In this document: in pieces, positions 35,689-46,129 of the stretch | Position numbering within the stretch: position 1 is the first letter of the stretch | Layout of the letters: every line of letters starts with the position of its first letter | Origin: Alphaproteobacteria bacterium | GTDB lineage: Bacteria > Pseudomonadota > Alphaproteobacteria > Rhodobacterales > Rhodobacteraceae | Direction: 5' to 3' | Length of the DNA: 64,000 nt | Assembly (NCBI GenBank): GCA_030428355.1 | Contig: JAUIBL010000003.1 | Span: 1-64,000, forward strand | Translations under genes and position numbers: made by a program | Notes under the pieces: model-generated | The model's database searches: none | What the model was told of the DNA's origin: nothing | Seen by the model: only the letters and a program-made list of their open reading frames with translations

Positions 35689-36954
35689 ATGGCGACGAAT
35701 TCTGGCGGCGACAGCAAGAATACATTGTACTGCAGCTTTTGCGGCAAGAGCCAACACGAAGTCCGAAAGCTGATCGCCGGGCCGACCGTCTTTATTTGCG
35801 ACGAATGTGTGGAACTCTGCATGGACATCATCCGTGAAGAGACCAAGGGCGGTGGCCTGAAGTCCACCGATGGCGTGCCGACACCGCGCGAGATCTGCGA
35901 TGTTCTGGACGATTACGTGATCGGTCAGGCCGTGGCCAAGCGCGTGCTTTCGGTGGCGGTGCACAACCATTACAAACGCCTGAACCATTCGCAGAAATCG
36001 TCCGACATCGAACTGGCGAAATCCAACATCCTGCTGATCGGCCCGACCGGCTGCGGCAAGACATTGCTGGCGCAGACGCTGGCGCGCATTCTCGATGTGC
36101 CCTTCACCATGGCGGACGCGACCACGCTGACCGAAGCGGGCTATGTGGGAGAGGATGTGGAGAACATCATCCTCAAGCTGCTGCAATCGTCCGAATACAA
36201 TGTGGAACGGGCGCAGCGCGGCATCGTCTATATCGACGAGGTCGACAAGATCACCCGCAAGTCCGAGAACCCGTCGATCACCCGCGACGTGTCGGGCGAA
36301 GGCGTGCAGCAGGCGCTGCTCAAGCTGATGGAAGGCACGGTCGCCTCGGTGCCACCGCAGGGTGGGCGCAAGCATCCGCAGCAGGAGTTCCTGCAGGTGG
36401 ACACGACCAACATTCTCTTCATCTGCGGCGGGGCCTTTGCCGGTCTGGACAAGATCATCGCGCAGCGCGGGAAGGGGTCGGCCATGGGCTTTGGTGCCGA
36501 TGTGCGCGACAATGACGAACGCGGTGTGGGCGAAATCTTCAAGGATCTCGAACCCGAGGATCTGCTGAAGTTCGGTCTGATCCCGGAATTCGTCGGGCGT
36601 CTGCCGGTCATTGCGACCCTCGAAGACCTTGATGAAGACGCGTTGATCATCATCCTCACCCAGCCCAAAAACGCGCTGGTCAAGCAGTATCAGCGTCTGT
36701 TCGAACTTGAGGACACGACGCTCAGCTTTACCGACGATGCCCTCAGCGCAATTGCCAAGCGGGCGATCCAGCGCAAGACAGGGGCCCGTGGTCTGCGGTC
36801 GATCCTCGAAGACATCCTGCTCGACACGATGTTCGAGCTGCCGGGTATGGATGACGTGATCGAGGTTGTGGTCAATGAAGAGGCGGTCACCTCGGACGCC
36901 AAGCCGTTGATGATCTACGCGGATCAGAAGAAAGAGTCCGTCGAGGCCGGCTGA
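35689..36954 (+). CDS. clpX: ATP-dependent Clp protease ATP-binding subunit ClpX
   Basis: A 421-residue AAA+ unfoldase. N-terminal zinc-binding domain with C15, C18, C37 and C40 (YCSFC, ICDEC), Walker A GPTGCGKT (118-125), Walker B region [17 protein letters not shown] pore loop and the [10 protein letters not shown] sensor-2 arginine. AGGAAAGG precedes the ATG. Forms ClpXP with the upstream gene product. A terminator starts 22 bases after its stop. Confidence 0.97.
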   Translation: MATNSGGDSKNTLYCSFCGKSQHEVRKLIAGPTVFICDECVELCMDIIREETKGGGLKSTDGVPTPREICDVLDDYVIGQAVAKRVLSVAVHNHYKRLNHSQKSSDIELAKSNILLIGPTGCGKTLLAQTLARILDVPFTMADATTLTEAGYVGEDVENIILKLLQSSEYNVERAQRGIVYIDEVDKITRKSENPSITRDVSGEGVQQALLKLMEGTVASVPPQGGRKHPQQEFLQVDTTNILFICGGAFAGLDKIIAQRGKGSAMGFGADVRDNDERGVGEIFKDLEPEDLLKFGLIPEFVGRLPVIATLEDLDEDALIIILTQPKNALVKQYQRLFELEDTTLSFTDDALSAIAKRAIQRKTGARGLRSILEDILLDTMFELPGMDDVIEVVVNEEAVTSDAKPLMIYADQKKESVEAG

Positions 36955-36976
36955 GCCTGACCTCGCGAGCAACGTG

Positions 36977-37008
36977 AAAAGGTGGGCATTTTGCCCGCCT
37001 TTCTTTTT
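36977..37008 (+). terminator. Terminator after clpX
   Basis: An 11-bp stem with one G-U pair (36978-36988 with 36992-37002) is followed by CTTTTT. It sits in the leader of the next gene, whose ATG is only 13 bases beyond. Confidence 0.8.
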
Positions 37009-37020
37009 GGGAAAAGAAGA

Positions 37021-37389
37021 ATGACAATCACACGTATTCACTCTGGCAGCCCGTTCGAAACCAAAATCGGGTATTGCCGCGCTGTTGTGGCCGGGGGCTT
37101 TGTTCATGTCGCGGGCACGGTCGGGCAGGGCGACACCGTGGCCGAACAGTGCCAAAGCGCGCTTGACGTGATTGCGGGGGCCTTGGAGAAGGCGGGCGCG
37201 TCCATGGCGGATGCGGTTCGCGTGACCTACTACCTGCCGGATCGTCACGAGTTCGAAGCCTGCTACGACATCCTTGCCCGCACCTTTGGCGACAACCCGC
37301 CCGCGGCCACGATGATTGAATGCGGTTTGATCGACCCGAAATACCGGATCGAGATCGAACTGACCGCGCTGGCCCCGGCTGCGTCATAG
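37021..37389 (+). CDS. Rid/YjgF-family protein lacking the RidA arginine
   Basis: A 122-residue Rid-fold protein. True RidA deaminates reactive enamines and imines using an arginine in the PARxxxEV motif (R105 in E. coli). Here the aligned stretch is PPAATMIECGLIDPKYRIEIE, with Ala replacing that Arg, so classic RidA activity is unlikely and it fits a non-RidA Rid subfamily. The ATG at 37021 is preferred, using the AAAAGAAGA stretch as ribosome site. The upstream terminator suggests separate transcription or read-through from clpX. Confidence 0.8.
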   Translation: MTITRIHSGSPFETKIGYCRAVVAGGFVHVAGTVGQGDTVAEQCQSALDVIAGALEKAGASMADAVRVTYYLPDRHEFEACYDILARTFGDNPPAATMIECGLIDPKYRIEIELTALAPAAS

Positions 37390-37454
37390 CTGCGCTGGAC
37401 CTTGGGCCTGAAAGCGCCCTATAACAGCGCCGAACCAACCCCGAGGAGTCGTCC

Positions 37455-37838
37455 ATGGGCATTCTGAACACCCTTCTTCGTGCCGTCACCTGGTGGAACG
37501 GGCAAACGCTTGGTACGCAGATCTACACCTGGCGCAAAGGCGAAAAGGTGGGTGAAGACACGCAGGGCAACATCTTCTACCAATCGCGCGACGGCAAGAA
37601 GCGCTGGGTCATCTACAACGGCGAGGCCGAGGCAAGCCGCGTTGATCCCGATTGGCACGGATGGCTGCACCACACCTTCAAGGAACTGCCGACAGAACGT
37701 CCGCTGCCCAAGAAGGCTTGGGTCAAGCCGCATCAGGAAAACCTGACGGGCACCGCGCTGGCCTATGCGCCCGCGGGGTCAATCCGTCGCCCCGATCCGA
37801 AACCGCGTCAGGATTACGAGGCGTGGAGCCCGGAATAA
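37455..37838 (+). CDS. NADH dehydrogenase accessory subunit, NDUFA12 family
   Basis: A 127-residue protein matching NDUFA12 (B17.2), a supernumerary complex I subunit that alphaproteobacteria share with mitochondria. Family segments include FTWW-like [50 protein letters not shown] and a Pro-rich C-terminus. It is encoded away from the nuo operon, as is common. GAGGAG precedes the ATG. Confidence 0.93.
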   Translation: MGILNTLLRAVTWWNGQTLGTQIYTWRKGEKVGEDTQGNIFYQSRDGKKRWVIYNGEAEASRVDPDWHGWLHHTFKELPTERPLPKKAWVKPHQENLTGTALAYAPAGSIRRPDPKPRQDYEAWSPE

Positions 37839-37870
37839 CCCGGCTCCGCACCGACCAAAGGCAGGTTCCC

Positions 37871-38233
37871 ATGTCGCGTGTGATGCCCCTTGTCCTTTGT
37901 CTACTGTGCGCCGGAGCCGCTTTGGCGCAGCTTGCGACGTCGAATGGCACAGGCGTGACTTTGCGCGCTCTCGACAAGCTGACCGGCCGGGTGGAGGACC
38001 TGCAAATCGCCAACAGCCAGTCCGCAACCTTCGGGCGGATCACGGTTCAGGCGAATGAATGCCGCTACCCGGAAGGCAACGCCGCAGGCGAGGCTTATGC
38101 TCTGCTCACCATCACCGAAGTTGGCAAGGATGCTCCGGTTTATACCGGCTGGATGATTGCGTCGTCTCCTGCGCTGAACCCGATGGACCACCAGCGCTAC
38201 GACGTCTGGGTGTTGCGCTGCACCACGTCCTGA
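37871..38233 (+). CDS. DUF2155 exported protein
   Basis: A 120-residue secreted protein with signal peptide to about 22 (GAALAQ/LATS) and the DUF2155 core: VTLRALDKLTGRVEDLQ, ATFGRITVQANECRYP, APVYTGWMIASSPALN and a final DVWVLRC. Two cysteines may pair. Function unknown; the family is common in alphaproteobacteria beside NDUFA12 and aat. Its last 37 bases overlap the convergent aat gene. Confidence 0.88.
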   Translation: MSRVMPLVLCLLCAGAALAQLATSNGTGVTLRALDKLTGRVEDLQIANSQSATFGRITVQANECRYPEGNAAGEAYALLTITEVGKDAPVYTGWMIASSPALNPMDHQRYDVWVLRCTTS

Positions 38234-38832
38234 CCTGACGCCGCCAGCGGGGCGCTGGTGATGTCCGCCTCGATCTGCAACGCCTGCGCCAGATGCGCCC
38301 TGTACTCGGCCCGCGTGATCTCGACAGCGCCAAGCGATGCAAGGTGATGGGTCAGGAATTGCGTGTCGAAGAGGACAAACCCGGTGCGCCGGAGCAGGTC
38401 CACCAACCACGCAAGCGCGATCTTGGACGCATCTCGTTGGCGGGAAAACATGCTTTCCCCGCAAAACGCCGCTCCGACGGTCACACCATAGACACCACCG
38501 ATCAACCGCGCGCCGTCCCAGACCTCCAGCGAATGGGCATGTCCCAGATGGTGCAACTCTTCATAGAGCGCGCGGATTTCGTGGTTGATCCAGGTCTCGC
38601 TGCGATCGGCACAGGCGTCGATCACGTCGCCGAAGGCGGAGTTTAGGGTCACCTGATAGGTATTCCGGCGCAGGGTTTTCGCAAGGCTTCGTGAGATCCG
38701 GAACCCATCCAGCGGAAAAACCCCACGCTTGCGGGGATCGACCCAGAACACATCCGGGTCATCGCGGTGTTCGGCCATCGGGAACACACCGACACGATAC
38801 GCCTGTAGCAGCAGCTCGGGCGTGACCGTCAT
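38197..38832 (-). CDS. aat: Leucyl/phenylalanyl-tRNA-protein transferase
   Basis: A 211-residue Aat that adds Leu or Phe to N-terminal Lys/Arg of proteins, marking them for ClpAP by the N-end rule. Signature segments: AYRVGVFPMAEHRDDPDVFW, PRKRGVFPLDGF, GGVYGVTVGAAFCGESMFS and DTQFLTHHLASLGA. The ATG at 38832 fits the family. The 3' end overlaps DUF2155 by 37 bases on the opposite strand. It follows accC on the minus strand. Confidence 0.95.
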   Translation of the reverse strand: MTVTPELLLQAYRVGVFPMAEHRDDPDVFWVDPRKRGVFPLDGFRISRSLAKTLRRNTYQVTLNSAFGDVIDACADRSETWINHEIRALYEELHHLGHAHSLEVWDGARLIGGVYGVTVGAAFCGESMFSRQRDASKIALAWLVDLLRRTGFVLFDTQFLTHHLASLGAVEITRAEYRAHLAQALQIEADITSAPLAASGQDVVQRNTQTS

Positions 38833-38878
38833 GGCGCGTCGCCTCGCGCATGGGTGTGAAGCGGGCGCGTGACCGGCC

Positions 38879-40231
38879 TCAAGGCTTCGCGTAGGTGCGC
38901 TCCAGCCAATGCTCGAGCCAGTGGATATTGTAATCCCCGCTGCGCACGTCGGGGTCCTGCAGCAAATCGCGGAACAAGGGAACCGTGCTGTCCACACCAT
39001 CGACGATCAGCTCACCCAAGGCCCGCGACATCCGTGCGAGCGCCTCGTCACGGTCGCGCCCATGTACGATCAGCTTGCCGATCAGGCTGTCGTAATACGG
39101 CGGGATCGCGTAGCCGTCGTAAAGCGCGCTGTCCATCCGAACGCCCAGCCCGCCAGGGACATGGTACTGTGTGATCCGGCCCGGGGACGGCGAGAAATTC
39201 GGCAGCTTTTCCGCATTGATGCGGGCTTCGATGGAATGCCCGTTGATCTTCAGATCGTCCTGTTCGAAGGACAGCGGCAGGCCCGAGGCCACACGGATCT
39301 GTTCGCGCACCAGATCGACGCCAAAGATCGCCTCGGTCACGGGATGTTCGACCTGCAGGCGGGTGTTCATTTCGATGAAATAGAACTCGCCGTTTTCATA
39401 GAGGAATTCGATGGTGCCCGCGCCGGCATAGTTGATCTTGGCCACGGCATCGGCACAGATCTTGCCGATCCGTGCGCGCTCTTCTTCGGTGATGCAGGGG
39501 CCGGGTGCCTCTTCCAGCACCTTCTGGTGGCGGCGTTGCAGCGAACAATCGCGCTCCCCCAGATGAACCGCTTTGCCTTTGCCGTCGCCGAACACCTGCA
39601 CCTCGATATGGCGCGGGGTGGTCAGGTATTTCTCGATATAGACTTCGTCATTGCCGAAGGCCGCCTTGGCCTCGGACCGGGCGGTCTGGAACGCGCGCTC
39701 CATGTCGGCCGCGGTCTGTGCCACCTTCATGCCGCGCCCGCCACCACCGGCGGTTGCCTTCACGATGACCGGATAGCCGATCTCGTCGCCCACTTTCCTG
39801 GCTTCGGCCAAATCCGCGACGCCGCCATCCGAACCGGGCACACACGGCACGCCAAGCCCCTTGATCGTGTCCTTGGCGGTGATCTTGTCGCCCATGATGC
39901 GGATATGTTCGGCGGTCGGGCCGATGAATGTCAGGCCGTGGTCTTCGACGATCTGCACGAAGCGTGCGTTTTCCGACAGGAACCCATATCCGGGATGGAT
40001 CGCCTGCGCGCCCGAGATTTCGCAGGCCGAGATGATCGCGGGAATGGACAGGTAGCTGTCGGTGGACGAGGGGGGGCCGATGCAGATCGCCTCGTCCGCC
40101 ATGCGCACATGCATTGCGTCGGAATCGGCGGTGGAATGCACGGCCACGCTGGCCACGCCCATTTCACGGCAGGCGCGGATCACGCGAAGGGCGATCTCGC
40201 CGCGGTTGGCAATCAGGATCTTGTCAAACAT
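38879..40231 (-). CDS. accC: Acetyl-CoA carboxylase biotin carboxylase subunit
   Basis: A 450-residue ATP-grasp enzyme that carboxylates biotin on AccB, the first half-reaction of malonyl-CoA synthesis. Motifs: [15 protein letters not shown] at the N-terminus, the glycine-rich loop [24 protein letters not shown], the [14 protein letters not shown] catalytic block and EARINAE. It follows accB by 13 bases on the minus strand. Confidence 0.97.
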   Translation of the reverse strand: MFDKILIANRGEIALRVIRACREMGVASVAVHSTADSDAMHVRMADEAICIGPPSSTDSYLSIPAIISACEISGAQAIHPGYGFLSENARFVQIVEDHGLTFIGPTAEHIRIMGDKITAKDTIKGLGVPCVPGSDGGVADLAEARKVGDEIGYPVIVKATAGGGGRGMKVAQTAADMERAFQTARSEAKAAFGNDEVYIEKYLTTPRHIEVQVFGDGKGKAVHLGERDCSLQRRHQKVLEEAPGPCITEEERARIGKICADAVAKINYAGAGTIEFLYENGEFYFIEMNTRLQVEHPVTEAIFGVDLVREQIRVASGLPLSFEQDDLKINGHSIEARINAEKLPNFSPSPGRITQYHVPGGLGVRMDSALYDGYAIPPYYDSLIGKLIVHGRDRDEALARMSRALGELIVDGVDSTVPLFRDLLQDPDVRSGDYNIHWLEHWLERTYAKP

Positions 40232-40244
40232 GCCTGTGCCCCGT

Positions 40245-40730
40245 TCACTCGAGGATCACGAGCGGCGCGCCGTATTCGACGGGGGCGCCGTCTTCGACAA
40301 GGATACGTTTCACGACGCCGCTGCGCGGAGCGGGGATATGGTTCATTGTCTTCATCGCTTCGACGATGAGGAGCGTGTCACCTTCGTTGATCTGCTGTCC
40401 GACCGAGATGAAAGCGGGGGCCCCCGGTTCGGCCTGCATGTAGACCGTGCCCACCATCGGCGAGGTGACGGCACCCGGATGCGAGGCCGGGTCTTCCGGC
40501 GCGCTGGGCGCGGCAGGTGCGGGCGCTGCAGCAGGGGCGGCTGCGGGCGCTGCGGTAACAGTCGTTTGCACGGCGGGCGCAACCTGTGTGACGCGGCTGA
40601 CGCGCACATTCAGGCTGTCGTCTTCGCCGTATTCGCGCTTGACCTGCAATTCGGTCAGGTCGTTTTCCCGCAGCAGCTTGGCCAGTGCTTCGATAAACGC
40701 CACGTCCGCTTCGTGATTGGTTTTGGTCAT
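40245..40730 (-). CDS. accB: Acetyl-CoA carboxylase biotin carboxyl carrier protein
   Basis: A 161-residue biotin carrier: N-terminal domain (about 1-50), Ala/Pro-rich flexible linker (about 51-85), and C-terminal biotinyl domain with the modified lysine K127 in EAMKTMN. The thumb-like [12 protein letters not shown] is present. GAGGGA precedes the ATG at 40730. First gene of accB-accC. Confidence 0.97.
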   Translation of the reverse strand: MTKTNHEADVAFIEALAKLLRENDLTELQVKREYGEDDSLNVRVSRVTQVAPAVQTTVTAAPAAAPAAAPAPAAPSAPEDPASHPGAVTSPMVGTVYMQAEPGAPAFISVGQQINEGDTLLIVEAMKTMNHIPAPRSGVVKRILVEDGAPVEYGAPLVILE

Positions 40731-40916
40731 GCTGTCCCTCACCCGCTTCTTGCCCTTCGCGCGGCCCCTTCGGTGAATGGATCGGACGCGCACTTTCCCT
40801 ACGGGCACCACCCGTACTGCATACCTTTCCTTGCACCGATTACCGTTCAGGAGCAAGGGGCAGCAGCGATCAAACTGGGTTCGCGGGCCATGCTGGCGAT
40901 TCCTCAAGGCACGTTT

Positions 40917-41168
40917 TCAGCCGTCGGTTGGGGTTGCCTGTTCCGTTTCGAGATCGGTGGTTTGTTCGGAAATCAACGCCATGATCTGCATCTGCACGGC
41001 CGACGGCGGGGCGGCGGGGGCGATGCTCTTGTCGTTGCCGATAGCCCCGGGAGCCGGATTTGGCGCTGTCAGGGTGTTGGGAGTGGGAGAACTGGCACGG
41101 ATCGCAGGATCGATCCGGTACATGGGCTTGAGACCCACGCTGGGCAGGGTTGGATGAAATACAGGCAT
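40917..41168 (-). CDS. Small hypothetical protein
   Basis: An 83-residue open frame with a ribosome site (GGAG) before the ATG at 41168. The protein starts MPVFHPTLPSVGLKPMYRID and is Pro/Ala-rich, with no signal peptide, helix repeats or motif I recognise. It lies on the same strand as acs and accB, between the acs terminator and accB. Codon use looks plausible but the call rests mainly on the start region, so it could be spurious. Confidence 0.45.
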   Translation of the reverse strand: MPVFHPTLPSVGLKPMYRIDPAIRASSPTPNTLTAPNPAPGAIGNDKSIAPAAPPSAVQMQIMALISEQTTDLETEQATPTDG

Positions 41169-41261
41169 GTCATGCTCCGTGGTTTCGGAGCCCCCACCTT
41201 CAGGGATGTAGCACAACAGGACCGGGAAAGCCTGCAGGAACTGGGAATAGGGTTAACGACG

Positions 41262-41296
41262 CGGAAAAGAAAAAGGCGGCCCGTGGACCGCCTTTT
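41262..41296 (-). terminator. Terminator after acs
   Basis: Nine-base perfect arms (41271-41279 with 41288-41296). Read on the minus strand, the stem is followed by TTCTTTTCC after its own T-rich arm. It lies 20 bases past the acs stop. Confidence 0.85.
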
Positions 41297-41315
41297 CTTC
41301 GGTATGTGCGAACAA

Positions 41316-43265
41316 TCAGCCTTTATTCATCCGGTTTTCGATAAGATCATCGACGACGGAGGGGTCAGCGAGTGTTGAGGTGTCGCCCAATGCGCCGTAG
41401 TCGTTTTCGGCGATCTTGCGCAGGATGCGGCGCATGATCTTGCCCGAGCGGGTTTTCGGCAGGCCGGGGGCCCATTGGATGAGGTCGGGCGAGGCGATGG
41501 GGCCGATCTCGGTGCGGACCCAGGTGCGCAGTTCCTTGGTCAGCTCGTCGCTGGGCTCCACCCCGTTCATCAGGGTCACGTAGCAATAGATGCCCTGACC
41601 CTTGATCGCGTGCGGATAGCCCACCACCGCGGCCTCGGCCACCTTGGCATGGGCGACCAGCGCCGATTCCACCTCGGCCGTGCCCATCCGGTGGCCCGAC
41701 ACGTTGATCACATCGTCCACCCGGCCGGTGATCCAGTAATCCCCGTCGGCGTCGCGCTTGCAGCCATCGCCCGAGAAGTAATAGCCCTTGTAGTCCGAGA
41801 AATATGTCTTCTCGAACCGCTCGTGATCGCCCCAGACGGTGCGCATCTGCCCCGGCCAGCTGTCCTTGAGCGCCAGCACGCCCTCGGTCGGGCTGGCATG
41901 GATTTCCTCGCCCGATTGCGGGTCGAGCACCACCGGCACCACGCCGAAGAACGGCTTCATCGCCGCCCCCGGCTTGGTCGCATGCGCACCCGGCAGCGGG
42001 GTGAGCAGATGCCCGCCGGTTTCCGTCTGCCACCATGTGTCGACGATCGGGCAGCGGCCCTTGCCCACCACGTCGTTGTACCAGTTCCACGCCTCGGGGT
42101 TGATCGGTTCGCCCACCGTGCCCAGAAGCCTGAGCGAGGATAGATCGCATTTCGTTACGAATTCGTTACCCTGGCCCATCAAGGCGCGGATCGCGGTGGG
42201 TGCGGTGTAGAACTGGTTAACGGAATGTTTCTCGCAGACCTGCCAGAAGCGCGAGGCGTCCGGGTAGGTCGGCACGCCCTCGAACATCAGCGTCGTCGCG
42301 CCGTTCGCCAAAGGCCCGTAAACAATGTAGGAATGCCCGGTCACCCAGCCCACATCGGCGGTACACCAGTAAACGTCGCCTTCATGATAATCGAAGGTAA
42401 TCTCATGCGTCAGGCTGGCGTAAACCAAATATCCACCAGTTGAGTGCACAACCCCCTTGGGCTGCCCGGTCGAGCCCGAGGTATACAGGATGAAAAGGGG
42501 GTCTTCGGCATTCATTTCGGCAGGCTGGCTGACGTCGGACGCCTCCAGCGCCATTTCATTGTAGTCGTAGTCGCGGCCGTCGATCCATGTGGTCTGGCCA
42601 CCGGTGCGCTTGACGACAAGGCATTTGACCGTGTCCTTGCAGTGCAGCAGGGCCGCGTCGGCATTGGACTTGAGCGGGGTCTTGCGGCCCCCGCGTGGGG
42701 CCTCGTCGGCGGTGATGACGACCTTGGCGTCCGAGCCGTTCACCCGTGCCGCCAGCGCGTCGGGCGAGAAGCCGGCGAAGACGATGGAATGGATCGCGCC
42801 GATGCGGGCGCAGGCCAGCATGGCATAGGCGGCTTCGGGGATCATCGGCAGGTAGATCACCACGCGGTCGCCCTTGCGCACACCCATCGTCTCGAGGATG
42901 TTGGCCATCTTGCAGACCGAGCGGTGCAGGTCGCGGTAGGTGATGTGCTTGGCGGGCTCATTGGGATCATCCGGCTCGAAGATGATCGCGGTCTGATCGC
43001 CCCGCGTCGCCAGATGCCGGTCGACACAGTTCGCCGCCACGTTCAGCGTGCCGTCGGCAAACCAGTTGATCTTGACCTGACCCAGCGTGAAATCGACATC
43101 CTTGATCTGGCTCGGCGCCTTCATCCAGTCCAGACGCTGCGCCTGCTCCGCCCAGAACCCCTCGGGATCCGACACCGACCGCGCATACATCTCCTCATAC
43201 CGCGCCGCGTCGATATGGGCGTTCTGGACCATCTCGGGGGATGGGGGATAGGTTGTGTCAGTCAT
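41316..43265 (-). CDS. acs: Acetyl-CoA synthetase
   Basis: A 649-residue AMP-forming acyl-CoA synthetase that activates acetate. P-loop-like [39 protein letters not shown] and the C-terminal [11 protein letters not shown], whose lysine is K609, the acetylation site known in Salmonella Acs. Length is normal. GAGGAGG precedes the ATG. It lies just after the liv transporter operon, separated by a strong terminator, so it is transcribed separately. Confidence 0.96.
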   Translation of the reverse strand: MTDTTYPPSPEMVQNAHIDAARYEEMYARSVSDPEGFWAEQAQRLDWMKAPSQIKDVDFTLGQVKINWFADGTLNVAANCVDRHLATRGDQTAIIFEPDDPNEPAKHITYRDLHRSVCKMANILETMGVRKGDRVVIYLPMIPEAAYAMLACARIGAIHSIVFAGFSPDALAARVNGSDAKVVITADEAPRGGRKTPLKSNADAALLHCKDTVKCLVVKRTGGQTTWIDGRDYDYNEMALEASDVSQPAEMNAEDPLFILYTSGSTGQPKGVVHSTGGYLVYASLTHEITFDYHEGDVYWCTADVGWVTGHSYIVYGPLANGATTLMFEGVPTYPDASRFWQVCEKHSVNQFYTAPTAIRALMGQGNEFVTKCDLSSLRLLGTVGEPINPEAWNWYNDVVGKGRCPIVDTWWQTETGGHLLTPLPGAHATKPGAAMKPFFGVVPVVLDPQSGEEIHASPTEGVLALKDSWPGQMRTVWGDHERFEKTYFSDYKGYYFSGDGCKRDADGDYWITGRVDDVINVSGHRMGTAEVESALVAHAKVAEAAVVGYPHAIKGQGIYCYVTLMNGVEPSDELTKELRTWVRTEIGPIASPDLIQWAPGLPKTRSGKIMRRILRKIAENDYGALGDTSTLADPSVVDDLIENRMNKG

Positions 43266-43285
43266 GAGTGTCCTCCTCTTTGGTC

Positions 43286-43326
43286 AAACAAAACCGCCCT
43301 TGCCACGAAATGGCAAGGGCGGCAAA
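43286..43326 (-). terminator. Terminator after the liv operon
   Basis: A 12-bp perfect stem (43294-43305 with 43311-43322). On the minus strand it is followed by TTTTGTTT. It lies 29 bases after the livF stop and just before the acs ribosome site. Confidence 0.9.
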
Positions 43327-43351
43327 AGTCGCAGATCCTGGGTCTGAAACC

Positions 43352-44107
43352 TCAGATGGCGAGGTATTCCGCCCGCAATTGGCTGTTTTCCAGAACTTCG
43401 GCTGCCGACCCGTCGAAGACGATGGACCCCGTGTCAAGGATGATCGCCCGATCCGCCAGTTGCAGCGCGCGCACGGCGTTCTGTTCCACAAGGATGGTCG
43501 TCATGCCCTGTTCCTTGATCACGCGCAGGGTCTTTTCGATCTCGTCCACGATCACCGGCGCCAGCCCTTCATAGGGCTCGTCCAGCAGAAGCACCTTGAT
43601 GTCACGCGCCAGCGCACGGGCGATGGACAGCATCTGCTGTTCGCCGCCCGACAGGGTCACACCTTCCTGATTGCGGCGTTCGCCGAGACGCGGGAAGAGG
43701 TCGTACAGGCGTTCGATGGACCAGCCGATGGGCGGTGCGATCTGCGCCAGTTGCAGGTTTTCCTCGACCGTGAGGCCGGGAATGATGCGGCGGTCTTCGG
43801 GCACAAGTCCAAGGCCAACCGAGGCCGCCTCATAAGAGGTCATCCTGTGCAGCGGCTGGTGATCCAGCCAGATTTCGCCGTGGTTCACCTGCGGGCTGTC
43901 CATGCGTGCGATCGAGCGCAGCGTGGTGGTCTTGCCCGCCCCGTTGCGGCCCAGAAGGGCGAGAATCTCGCCTTCATGGACGTTGAACGAGATGCCCTGC
44001 ACGATGTAGCTTTCGCCATAATAGGAGTGCATATCCCACACCGACAGAAACGCGGGTGCGGTTTCTGCCATATTGGCGTTTTTCGAAAAGTCCGGTCTGA
44101 CGTTCAT
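43352..44107 (-). CDS. livF: Branched-chain-type ABC transporter ATP-binding protein LivF
   Basis: A 251-residue ABC ATPase of the HAAT family: Walker A GRNGAGKTTT, signature TLSGGEQQM, Walker B LLLDEPYEGL. LivF-type because it ends with the short C-terminus ENSQLRAEYLAI. GAGGACA precedes the ATG at 44107; a second ATG twelve codons later (44071) is possible. It is last in the minus-strand order livK-livH-livM-livG-livF. Confidence 0.93.
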   Translation of the reverse strand: MNVRPDFSKNANMAETAPAFLSVWDMHSYYGESYIVQGISFNVHEGEILALLGRNGAGKTTTLRSIARMDSPQVNHGEIWLDHQPLHRMTSYEAASVGLGLVPEDRRIIPGLTVEENLQLAQIAPPIGWSIERLYDLFPRLGERRNQEGVTLSGGEQQMLSIARALARDIKVLLLDEPYEGLAPVIVDEIEKTLRVIKEQGMTTILVEQNAVRALQLADRAIILDTGSIVFDGSAAEVLENSQLRAEYLAI

Positions 44108-44158
44108 TTGTCTGTCCTCGCAGTAGGCGGGGCGGCGGGGCAACCCCGCCAGAAAGGG

Positions 44159-44914
44159 TTAAGCGGCTTCGCCGAGATAGGCTTCCTTGACCTTCGGATG
44201 GCCCTTGATGTTCTCGGGCGTGTCCTCGACCAGGGGGGTGCCCTGCGCCAGAACAGTGATCCGTTCGGCCAGAGAGAACACCACATGCATGTCGTGTTCG
44301 ATGATGGCGATGGTGATGTTGCGCTTTTCCTTGATCTCCTTGAGCAGGTCGATCGTGTTGTTGGTGTCGGCGCGCGCCATGCCTGCTGTCGGTTCATCCA
44401 GTAGCAAAAGCTTGGGGTTCTGAACAAGGCACATCGCCATCTCGAGGCGGCGCTTGTCGCCGCGCGACATGGAGGCGGAATGCATGTTCCGCTTGTCGAG
44501 CATGTTCACGTCATCAAGCATCTGCTCGGCATGATCGCGCAATTCGCCCTCGCTCATCACCGACCGGATGCCATGCAGGGCAAAGGACCCATCGCGCTTG
44601 GCGAAGCAGGGGATCAGCATGTTCTCCATCACGGTCAGATCGCCGAAGATCTCGGGTGTCTGGAACACACGGGAGATGCCCATCTGGTTGATCTCGAACG
44701 GGGTCCGGCCCAGCACGCTCTGGCCGTCGAACATCACCGATCCGGTGTCCGGGATCAGCTTGCCGACAAGGCAGTTGAGCAGGGTGGATTTGCCCGCACC
44801 GTTGGGGCCGATGATGGCGTGGCAGGTGTTTTCCGCCACGCTGAGGTTCACGTTGCCAAGCGCTTGCAGGCCACCGAACCGCTTGTTGACGTCTTTGACT
44901 TCCAGAAGTCCCAT
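44159..44914 (-). CDS. livG: Branched-chain-type ABC transporter ATP-binding protein LivG
   Basis: A 251-residue ABC ATPase: Walker A GPNGAGKSTL, signature region SMSRGDKRRLEMA (SRGDK in place of SGGQ, as in some LivG-like proteins) and Walker B LLLDEPTAGM. The segment IEHDMHVVFSLAERITVLAQG is typical of LivG. AAGGAA precedes the ATG. The substrate is not fixed by sequence. Confidence 0.93.
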   Translation of the reverse strand: MGLLEVKDVNKRFGGLQALGNVNLSVAENTCHAIIGPNGAGKSTLLNCLVGKLIPDTGSVMFDGQSVLGRTPFEINQMGISRVFQTPEIFGDLTVMENMLIPCFAKRDGSFALHGIRSVMSEGELRDHAEQMLDDVNMLDKRNMHSASMSRGDKRRLEMAMCLVQNPKLLLLDEPTAGMARADTNNTIDLLKEIKEKRNITIAIIEHDMHVVFSLAERITVLAQGTPLVEDTPENIKGHPKVKEAYLGEAA

Positions 44915-44926
44915 CTGTCGTATTCC

Positions 44927-46126
44927 TTATTCTGCAGGTTCGGTTTTGGCGGATTTGGGTTGCTCCGCCTTCTTGCGCCCCATGAGCCGCGCCAGACGCT
45001 GACCGCCTTCGACAAGGCCACCGGGCAGGAAGATCACGACCAGCATGAAGACGATGCCAAGCGTCAGGTGCCAACCCTTGCCGATGAACGGGTAGATCAT
45101 TGTCACAACCAGGTCCTCGAGGCCGTCCGGCAGGAAGGCGAACCAGCCATGCAGGATGTCGGAGTTGATCTTGGAAATGATGTTTTCCATGTACTTGATC
45201 ATGCCCGCACCCAGAACCGGACCGATCAGCGTGCCGACGCCGCCCAGAATGGTCATCAGAACCACCTCACCCGACGCTGTCCAGAACATGCGTTCCGCAC
45301 CGGCCAGCGGGTCCATCGAGGCCATCAGGCCACCGGCCAGACCGGCATACATGCCCGAGATCACGAAGGCCGCAAGCGTGTAGGGGCGCGGGTTCAGACC
45401 CGTGTAGTTCAGGCGCTGCTGGTTCGACTTGACCGCCCGCAGCATCATGCCAAAGGGCGAGCGGAAGATGCGGATCGACAGGTAGAAGGCCACCAGCATG
45501 ATGATCGCGCAGAAATAGTAGCCGAAGTTGAAGGTGAAGACCCAGCCACCCAGTGCGAGTTCCATGCTGTCCCGCATCTCGAGACCGAACAGTCCCGGCA
45601 CCGGAATGTTACCGTCTGCGGTGGTGGCGCTGCCAAAGATGCGCGGATCGTCCAGCGCCAGTTGCAGGCCGGTTTCGCCACCGGTGATCGGTGTCAGAAC
45701 CGAATAGGCGAGGGCAAAGGACATCTGCGCAAAGGCGAGCGTCAGGATCGAGAAGTAGATGCCCGACCGCCGCAGGCTGACATAGCCGATGATCAGCGCG
45801 AAGATGCCGGCGGTGATGACCGCAAGGATGATCGCCGGAAGCACGTTCATGCTGAGCAGCTTGAACATCCAGACGGCGGCGTAGGACCCCACGCCAAGGA
45901 AGGCGGCGTGACCGAAGCTGAGATAGCCGGTCAGGCCGAACAGGATGTTGAAGCCGATGGCGAAGATCCCGAAGATCACGAAACGCTGCATCAGGTCAGG
46001 ATAGCCCGCGTTAAACTGTGCCATCGCCGAGCCTTCGGGGAAGGGGTTGAGCAGGAAGGGGGCGAAGGCCACCAGCACTGCCACGATCAGCAGGAGGGAT
46101 GCGTCTTTTTTGTCCAGTCCGAACAT
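44927..46126 (-). CDS. livM: Branched-chain-type ABC transporter permease LivM
   Basis: A 399-residue polytopic permease of the LivM/LivH family, with about ten hydrophobic helices. Typical segments are [25 protein letters not shown]-like residues near 60-80 and [14 protein letters not shown]. Partner of LivH in the membrane. Four bases separate its ATG from the livH stop. Confidence 0.93.
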   Translation of the reverse strand: MFGLDKKDASLLLIVAVLVAFAPFLLNPFPEGSAMAQFNAGYPDLMQRFVIFGIFAIGFNILFGLTGYLSFGHAAFLGVGSYAAVWMFKLLSMNVLPAIILAVITAGIFALIIGYVSLRRSGIYFSILTLAFAQMSFALAYSVLTPITGGETGLQLALDDPRIFGSATTADGNIPVPGLFGLEMRDSMELALGGWVFTFNFGYYFCAIIMLVAFYLSIRIFRSPFGMMLRAVKSNQQRLNYTGLNPRPYTLAAFVISGMYAGLAGGLMASMDPLAGAERMFWTASGEVVLMTILGGVGTLIGPVLGAGMIKYMENIISKINSDILHGWFAFLPDGLEDLVVTMIYPFIGKGWHLTLGIVFMLVVIFLPGGLVEGGQRLARLMGRKKAEQPKSAKTEPAE

Positions 46127-46129
46127 GGA

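Noticed and set aside
34879-37248. A 789-codon antisense frame over clpP and clpX
   Set aside because: It spans two well-supported genes and their gap, and encodes nothing recognisable.
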